DNA from: Watersipora subatra
Taxonomy: Eukaryota > Bryozoa > Gymnolaemata > Cheilostomatida > Watersiporidae
Assembly: GCF_963576615.1 (NCBI RefSeq)
Contig: NC_088711.1
Location: 33,902,121-33,966,120, forward strand
Reading direction: 5' to 3'
DNA: 64,000 bases
This document shows, piece after piece, positions 57,147-64,000 of the stretch. The notes beneath the pieces were generated by a model, which made no database searches, was not told the DNA's origin, and saw only the letters and a list, made by a program, of their open reading frames with translations. Both the position numbers and the translations under genes were made by a program. Every line of letters starts with the position of its first letter. Within the stretch, counting starts at the first letter, position 1.

Positions 57147-58071
57147 ATATGAAAGTGACGCATAAAATTATTTGTTATCTCATAGATATTTATTGTTATT
57201 AAGAAGGGAAATGAGTATTTTGGCTATACTGATATGAAGTGATTACTACAAAACTTGCGATAAATAAAATTGATAACATCAAAATATAACATGTTAAATA
57301 ACTAAAATATTATCTTAAAGGCAAAATGGTCAAGCGGGGAGTCGTTGACTGCTGATTTAGTAAATTCAAATAAGACCAACCCAACTCCATTGGGTTGACA
57401 GATGGTGACATCATTAAAAAAATATTGTATGAGCTTTGTAGGATTTAGAATAACACAGTTATTTTATTAGTGTATCTAGCTAATGTTTCTAGAGAATGCT
57501 TTGCTTTGTGCAGACAATTTCTACCTCAGTGGAACTTCGACTTACAAGAGATCTGAGCACCGAGAAGCACTTTAAGCATAAATCTTGTTTGACATTCGAC
57601 AGAAAATTCAAAGGAGTTATTGGATGCTTTCACTAACAGACTTAGTGACGGAAGCTCACCAGTTGTTGTTCCAGCACTGAACACGCCAACATTAATGATA
57701 CATTAATAAGTGGAGATATAAAAAATAGTTTTCCATAAAAAGTGTATTACAAGCTTGTGGTCACAGCTTCACATGCTCAGCTCTACCATCAACTGTGCTC
57801 CTGTTAATTTTCTTCAACTCCTCCATGGTTAGGGCTCATGATAACATCGCATTAATTTTAGATGTATCATTTTGCTTATCTTATTATCGTACTTGAATGG
57901 TAACATCATATTAATGTAATTTTAGTAATGAGGAAGAAGTTTTTATAGTAAGATCTGGGCAAACATGGATGAGAAATATTCATTGGAGATAGAGCAATTT
58001 TAGATACTGGCGCTATCCTCGAAAGCATTAATCTTGTATGTAGAAGCTCCACTGTATTATCATTGTTCAAA
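57147..58071. other. Gap between convergent CEP70 and tetraspan genes
   Basis: AT-rich, without a supported exon or clear repeat. It should contain the tetraspan 3' UTR. Confidence 0.5.
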
Positions 58072-58367
58072 CTACTGTACATAGCGTCTGTCATAGCTGT
58101 AGTCTGTGTAGTATTCATTGGTAGGGGGTTCATAGCCATACATTCCATAGTTAGGAGAGTGGCTGTTCGAGGTTCCCCCTTGACTGTACATCTCATAGCC
58201 TGGAGAGTAGCTATTGTGTGATTGGCTCATACTGTACGCATCATAACCATTTCTACTTGAGTAGCTAGTGTGATCATTGCCATTGACAACATAGACTTCG
58301 GGTGGTGCAACAACGACCCTTTCATGGTCCGCTTCATAAGCTAAGTTCTTGGATCCCACGACTACAG
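58072..58367 (-). CDS. Tetraspan last exon: tyrosine-rich tail and stop
   Basis: Acceptor ctttcttttgtag (ctgtag five bases further in would shift the phase by one and break the frame). It encodes GSKNLAYEADHERVVVAPPE, then a low-complexity tail with about 18 tyrosines and a doubled motif (SHNSYSPGYEMYSQ / SHSPNYGMYGYE). It ends DRRYVQ then TAG at 58074-58072. The end is near the claudin -YV PDZ ligand but has a final Q, so that signal is not intact. Confidence 0.75.
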
Positions 58368-61300
58368 CTACAAAAGAAAGTTTGACAGGGTATGTACTAG
58401 CTTTATGCAGCTTGGCAGCTCAAGTCAGAATAAGATTGATCAGTCTTCTAGCCCTAGAGTTTATAAAATTTGAAAATTCAATCACGAGCTAACAGTACAT
58501 AAGTGTAAAATTATATCATCACTTGAAGGCTATACAATTCAGTAACTTGTCTCCAAGACTTACTAGTTGTGATTTTAGGTGTAGGCTTTTTGTATACCGA
58601 TTTTTTGCTTGATTTCACGTAGCAGCAGCTAACAGCCATGAACAAAACTGTGGCCAGCAATGCACAAGGTACAGCGCACCAGCTGAGAGCGTAACTCCAA
58701 CCATACGATCTCTGTATCCTTTCTCGAAGATCCTGTTAATAAGTCATTTACAATTCAATTTATCAATTTTAGCTTAGTTGAGTGACAGCGATGCGGACTA
58801 TGTGAAGATCAGTTCCATATATAAGAGAAGTAACCTAAAGGTGCTGGTCATTAGCTACCGAAGAAGAAAAAGTAAGGACGAACCACAGGCATGTCAAGAG
58901 GAAAGTACATATTGTATGGAGATCTGTCGCCATCGGGATCGGTAACCTTGTTGAGTTCCAAGACCTCCGCACCGTGAAAGAGACCCATTCCAAGAACTAT
59001 TAGTATCACTTGAAGAAAGAAAGAAACCTCGGTAAGCAAAGTCTCGAGGAGTTGGTAATAAACCTAGTTTAATCTCAGAATGTCAACTCAATGGTACCTG
59101 TGGAAAGAAAGGATGTGCTTCCTGTCGGAAGTTGGTGTTTGAAATTCACCTTACTAGCTCAAATAGCTATATAAAACAATAGTAGTTCACCTGGCATTGA
59201 TTTACTATCTATCAAGTTAAATTTGTTAGTCTAAAAATTATGTTTGTAAGATTCCTTTAAGAAAAAAATTCTCAATGGATTATTTGAAATCAAAATTTGG
59301 CCTATATTATTATAACTATATACATTTTCTATTCATATTATATTCATAGCAATTTAAATGCCATTTGTATCCGAATCAAATTAAATACATAAAACCTTGT
59401 TTATGCCATATTTCATCACATCCAAGAATCGATCTAATTTGCATGACTATTAGCCTTAGTACTTCAAATCATGTAAACTCAAAGGAATTGTCCAGTTACG
59501 ATAATCAACAGCAAATAAATTTTTCTTTGTTTGCTAGGAGGGAGCCACTTGTTTCGGTCTCTCACAATTTTCACCGAAATACAATGAACTTATTTACTTA
59601 CTGGCTGTCAGAGAGCATCCTGCCACAAGTTTTGTGCTGTTCTTCCATTGGTAGGTGTTGACATGCTGACAGAGTGTGTACAGATACAAGGTTATTACTA
59701 TGACTATAAATAGTATAGCCAGCGCCATCATAGCCCAGACAGAAATCAGTAAACCTGTGAATAGGAGCCATTGAGAGAGTGACATACAGAACAAAGCAGC
59801 AGAGCATTTTAGATTGTAATAGCGAAATCTTCAATGTATGAAAATAATATCAAAGAATTTCATAAACAGCTGTTGTGAGCTTGATTAAATTTTAAACTTC
59901 ATGTTGGCACAGGAAGTGATGTCAACAGTTGCACAAAAACTACTCATTCGGTCTCTGTGCACAAATGGTAAAAAGATTCTTGTCAGTTCAATACAACATA
60001 ATACAATCATTAAATGGTGAAGTCTTTAAAAAATTTTAAAAATATGCACCAGCTTTTGTAAGAAAAAATAATCGGAAACTATTGCTGTACTACCATGCAT
60101 CTATTTCTTGAAATACACTCAATACCTTAAAAGTTAGTTTTGAGTTCTACTGAAACTTTGGAGAACTTGAGACTTGACATTATGAGCACGTGTGTGGGTG
60201 GCTAGCTAGCAATAGATACTAATACGTACAATCATGAGCACATAATAACCCTTTTTGAAATGTAAAACTGACTCACGTTATAGTTTCACTTTACATGTCA
60301 TAGTTGTATTTATGTTTACTGGGCAAGTTCAATTAATATGAATTTCATTTCCTTAACAAGTAAAACTACATGTTTACAATACCAAGCAGTTTCACTTTCA
60401 GTTCTTCATCATTTTTAAAATGAGACTGAATATAAGCACTCTAGTTTTGTATAAAAAATAAATCACATTTTTTAATAATTTTTGACTAGCCAACTACACT
60501 GTCCCTAGTGTGTAACTTTACAACTATACAATGACATACAGAGCACCTTACAAAGAGATGGCATGGGATACCAGGCTGTGCAAACATGACACTCTCCCAT
60601 ACGAATGCAGGCCTTTATTGCGATATCTAACAGTTCTATAGCTATCAGTGAGAAAGCAACTCTATAATCTAAAATCTCAGTCTGTAATTACAGCTATGTT
60701 TTGCTATCAAGTTTTGCCGAGATGTTTAACCCCTGCTATGCCTGCATCACCAAACTGGTTATTAGAATATTCTGTCATCGGCAGTTTCTATCATTGATAA
60801 ATTTCTCAGCGTGATTGAAGCCCAAATACAAGTGGAGGAAGGCTTAGATATGTGACAGCTGCTAATGTATTAGGCTAGTGTCCGCCTTTGATGAGTAGGA
60901 AGGGCGTCTATCATGCAGCCCTGTATTCACAATAATACGACCAATACAAGGTGAGCCAAAGCAAAATCTGATGTGCCTTTACATTCATACAATTAGGTTT
61001 ACAGGTCAGTCTATCTGAGGAAAGACAGCAATGTGAAGGACAAAGGGCACAAGAGGCAGCGATGTGAAGGACAAAGGGAACAAGAGGCAGCGGTGTGAAG
61101 GACAAAGGGAACGAGAAATGAGGTTTTAACAAAAAAATTTCCAAGGTATGCATGTCTTTGCTCATTACAACTTTCATATGATTTTGATCAAAAATTTGGT
61201 TGTTTGTCAGCTAGTGAAATAAGTGGAGACGGACATACACTGTAGAATTGGTATCTGTATGCATCTTATGAAGTTAGCTTACAACTTATTTTCATGCAAA

Positions 61301-63115
61301 TTAAGTAGCCAGGAGGCTTTTTATTAATAACACTTCCACACACAGGCATAAATTAGCAAAGATAATGAGGAACTCCATTATAATTGTCTATTAAACACTT
61401 TCAATTAGAAATAGCATAAAAACTAGATAATAATATACTTTGAATTATTTTTTAGTTATATAAGATCGGTCAAATTCATGATTCGCTTAATTCAAAAAGC
61501 ATTGGTAGATCGCTCTTTACACGGTGAATACACTATTTATGAGCCTGCATGCATCTCTGTGAGACCCATTTCAGCTTTATACACACAAACATGGAAACTG
61601 TATTTCTAGCTACGTAAAGGTGTGTCATCCTTTAAGTCTAGGGAATACAACTCCAAAGAACATTGCTAAGATAAATCAACATTTAGCTTTAGCTAAATCA
61701 ACTTTTTGCTTCAACTTGTGTTGAAGCAATGTAACTTGAAAATAACTTGAAACCCAAACCATTTAAAAGGGTCTTTAAACTGACGTATGTACAGTCAAAC
61801 CTTCAAACTGCCGTATGTACAGTCAAACCTTCAAACTGACGTATGTACAGTCAAACCTTCAAACGGACGTATGTACAATCAAACCTTCAAACTGACGCAT
61901 GTACAGTCAAACCTTCAAACTGACGTATATACAGTCAAACCTTTAAACTGACGTATGTACACTCAAATCTTCAAACTGACGTATGTACACTCAAACCTTC
62001 AAACTGACGTATGTACAGCCAAACCTTTAAACCGACGTATGTACAGTCAACCCTCTCTTTGAAATCGCATTAATGTACACATTTTCCAGTTTAACCAAGC
62101 ATTCAACCCGACACTCAAGGTGATTTCTAGCATAAAAGTTCAGCATTTCTTAAATGGATTCAGTTTTGGAAGTGCAAGCGAACAGATCAGTAACAGGTTA
62201 AAGCAAAATAATAAAACCTATATAAAGTAAGTTTGCTTAAACTTTGCCTATTTTGAAATAGAATACATTACATCATGTACGTACCTCTATCACTATCACC
62301 TACCCCTGAAGGTACGTACCTCTATCACTATCACCTACCCCTGAAATACAGCGATGATAAAAACTTTCTTTATTGATTACTGTCACCATATTATGCTACT
62401 AATTGTGTTACATATAAATTAGTTTTTCAATTTAGCATTTTGACAAAACTGTATACTGTACATTGATATTAATATTATTATCGGTACTTCATTTAATTAT
62501 TGTTTGGGCTGTGACCTGAGTTTCCTTTAGTATACAAAGCAAATCTTGGAAGGCATTAAAGTTTGATGTAGACATGTGACATTATGAATTTTACTTTAAC
62601 CAGTTTCGTGAAAATAAGAGCTAAGAGTAGATGTGGGATGAATACTTGTCAGATAAACAACAACAACCAGCTTGGCTCATCTCCACAGAAACCACTAAAA
62701 GCTAGAGTATGGTGACACATGAGATAGCACCTCAATCGGTACGCTTGTTTTTCTCTCCCGAATCTGATAACAAACCACTAGAAACAAACGGCTAAATGTA
62801 TGATAAGCTAAGCGCTTTATTAGGAAAGCCAAAGTGAGTAATACATCTATCAAATTTTGTCTCAATAGATTCTATATGAAGAACATGTCATTTTCATGCT
62901 CACATATCATTATAGTTGCTAGCTATGTTAACCCCTTCAGTGTTTGCAATAAGCACAATAACTTTGTGAATTTTATAACAATATTTGTAATATTCTGTTA
63001 CCTTTTCTCGTTTGGTAAGGCTGGTATGTCTCGTCTGATTCAACTGGTCCGGTCATCACGGTCAAGTCCAAGTACAAACATAAAGCAGATGAAGTGGCTT
63101 TATTCGTCTGTATCA
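58072..63115 (-). CDS. Claudin/PMP22-like four-span membrane protein, 5' end missing
   Basis: Five exons recovered. They encode the end of a first extracellular loop, three membrane spans and a cytoplasmic tail of about 120 residues. Span 2 is LLISVWAMMALAILFIVIVI, span 3 LIVLGMGLFHGAEVLEL, and span 4 begins YGWSYALSWCAVPCALLATV. The YGWS-start to span 4 followed by CCY and a basic stretch is typical of the claudin/PMP22/EMP/CACNG superfamily, whose members form junctions or regulate channels; the exact subfamily is not decidable. Span 1 and the W-GLW-C part of loop 1 were not found and probably lie right of the window. Phases agree except at the third/fourth exon junction. Confidence 0.68.
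58564..58732 (-). CDS. Tetraspan exon: membrane span 4
   Basis: Acceptor gacttattaacag, donor gtaagt, 169 nt. It encodes RSYGWSYALSWCAVPCALLA, then FMAVSCCYVKSSKK. This helix with a leading YGWS and trailing CC is the best superfamily marker in the gene. Confidence 0.78.
58857..59008 (-). CDS. Tetraspan exon: membrane span 3 and loop 2
   Basis: Acceptor ctttctttcttcaag. It encodes ILIVLGMGLFHGAEVLELNK, then a loop with DPDGDRSPYNMYFPLDMPVV. The 3' boundary is uncertain. The next exon needs phase 0, but the visible donor gtagct after TTCG leaves phase 1. Phase-0 alternatives are gttcgt after CCTGTG or gttacc after AACAAG, which shorten loop 2. Confidence 0.6.
59602..59754 (-). CDS. Tetraspan exon: membrane span 2
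   Basis: Acceptor ctattcacag, donor gtaagt, 153 nt. It encodes GLLISVWAMMALAILFIVIV and onward, a clear membrane helix, then YTLCQHVNTYQWKNST. It ends in phase 1, matching the next exon. Confidence 0.78.
59755..63001. other. Large tetraspan intron
   Basis: No convincing exon seen. It holds a 31-bp repeat (about 61020-61110, 3 copies), the 28-bp array at 61776-62050 and a 35-bp duplication at 62276-62345. If the 63002-63115 exon is wrong, this would be upstream flank. Confidence 0.45.
61776..62050. repeat. 28-bp tandem repeat, about 10 copies
   Basis: Unit aaactgacgtatgtacagtc then aaaccttc, with scattered substitutions. Confidence 0.92.
63002..63115 (-). CDS. Tetraspan candidate exon: end of extracellular loop 1
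   Basis: Acceptor atcaacttacag, donor gtaaca, 114 nt, phase 1 at both ends. It encodes IQTNKATSSALCLYLDLTVM and ends YQPYQTRK, running straight into span 2 at GLLISVW. The plus strand is also open here, with a gtaagt at 63118, so strand choice rests on phase and the fit to the next exon. Confidence 0.5.
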
Positions 63116-63598
63116 CTGTAAGTTGATGTGTTAACATATTAACATCTGTTTACATGTTAACAAGTTTACATGCTACGATTACGAATAGTGGTTTTATTGC
63201 CTTAACCTAGATAATATTATATTTCGCACAGGCATTTTACTAGGCACACACTTTTTTACCTTTTTTACTTTGTGCTTTTTAGCTAGCCTGGGCACAATTA
63301 CATTGGGCAGTTCTATAAATCTACAATGCTCAAAAATGCTTATATATTCAAGTTGTTTGCTTCCTTGTAAATTGAAGAACAGCGCAAACTTTTGATATTA
63401 GATTGCTGCACTGAGACAGAGCAGATGTTCAGTTGCCATGACGTCACGTCATGTATGCAAACAATTATTCTGTTGGCTTTGTCATAATCAACAGTCAGTT
63501 GCCCTTCATAAACATTCTCTACACGTCTGTGCTTGTGGGAGTTATCTTCCCTTCAGAGAATTACCTGAAGGGCAGTTTTCACATCGAGAGAAGATTGT

Positions 63599-63762
63599 AG
63601 GTAACTAGTAGATAACTAGTAGATAACTAGTAGGTAACTAATAGGTAACTAATAGGTAACTAGTAGGTAACTAGTAGGTAACTAGTAGGTAACTAGAAGG
63701 TTAACTAGAAGGTAACTAGAAGGTAACTAGTAAGTAACTAGTAGGATACTAGTAGGTAACTT
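63599..63762. repeat. 11-bp tandem repeat, about 15 copies
   Basis: Unit gtaactagtag with variants gtaactagaag and gtaactaatag. The next tetraspan exon may abut it (a weak candidate at about 63556-63602). Confidence 0.92.
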
Positions 63763-64000
63763 AGTCTCTTTATACCTTCTAGCTGATTGTCAGGTAAAAC
63801 AAATAGATTTACACATTAGTAAGACTGGCCAGAAATTTAACTTAGTGCAATTCGGTAATTACAACAAGTTTTATAGTATTCAGTCCGTCTGCGGTTGTTT
63901 ACATGTTTAGGAGTCTGATAGTATCTAGGGTTAGATCATATTTAATTCAATTGCTTTTAGCAAACTGACTCGTCACAATTACAGCTGCCATCTTAAATAC

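Noticed and set aside
56695-57165. 156-codon plus-strand frame overlapping CEP70 exon 15
   Set aside because: A different frame from the conserved CEP70 C-terminus; no family match.
62834-63121. Plus-strand frame ending before a gtaagt
   Set aside because: The minus-strand exon at 63002-63115 fits both phases and runs into membrane span 2, so I prefer it; the plus-strand reading has no recognisable product.
63556-63602. Possible further tetraspan exon (minus strand, FSRCENCPS with donor gtaatt)
   Set aside because: Phase fits, but the acceptor would lie inside the 11-bp tandem repeat and the peptide has no membrane span; too weak to list.

Overview
This is animal nuclear DNA: AT-rich, intron-dominated and loaded with transposon relics and minisatellites. 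There is no bacterial-style gene packing, rRNA, tRNA gene or CRISPR array. Most long open frames are repeat artefacts, so I rebuilt genes by matching splice sites, reading phases and recognisable protein families. The Notch-ligand and CEP70 genes show a metazoan. An invertebrate, perhaps spiralian, is my guess, but nothing in the window proves a phylum.

Three protein genes can be supported. (1) On the minus strand, 26316 down to 2982, 12 coding exons (4650 nt, about 1549 residues, all junction phases agree) encode a divergent Delta/Jagged-type Notch ligand. It has a signal peptide, an MNNL/C2-like N-terminus, a shortened DSL domain, about 21-22 EGF repeats (most in one 1.94-kb exon built by internal duplication), an unrecognised cysteine-containing juxtamembrane block, one membrane span and a tail of about 325 residues. 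The tail carries three NPLY, one NPLF and four YxxP motifs. (2) On the plus strand, 35152 to 56893, 15 coding exons (1896 nt, about 631 residues) encode the centrosomal protein CEP70. The first exon is the only tentative one. (3) On the minus strand, from about 63115 down to 58072, five exons encode most of a claudin/PMP22-like four-span membrane protein with a tyrosine-rich tail. Its first membrane span is not found and is probably beyond the right edge. Genes 2 and 3 converge with about 0.9-1.2 kb between them.

Layout: 1-2981 is downstream flank of gene 1 with small repeats. 2982-26316 is gene 1, whose introns hold a TTAA-flanked element family (two copies), a head-to-head pair of 1.12-kb TA-flanked elements, 33-, 39- and 48-bp minisatellites, a hAT relic and a pogo/Tigger-like element. 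26317-35151 is intergenic, with a 55-bp tandem repeat, a hAT-like element and a hairpin cluster. 35152-57146 is CEP70, with introns swollen by 17-, 20-, 21-, 29-, 32- and 42-bp minisatellites and several TA- or TTA-flanked elements. 57147-58071 is a gap. 58072-64000 is the tetraspan gene with further short tandem repeats.

The most notable points are the putative phosphotyrosine/PTB-type tail on a Notch-ligand-like receptor, the recent EGF-block duplication, a 43-bp triplication of a CEP70 splice acceptor plus exon start in which both extra copies carry stops, and transposons whose ends seeded minisatellites or near-perfect hairpins. No operon-like or defence-like system is visible.
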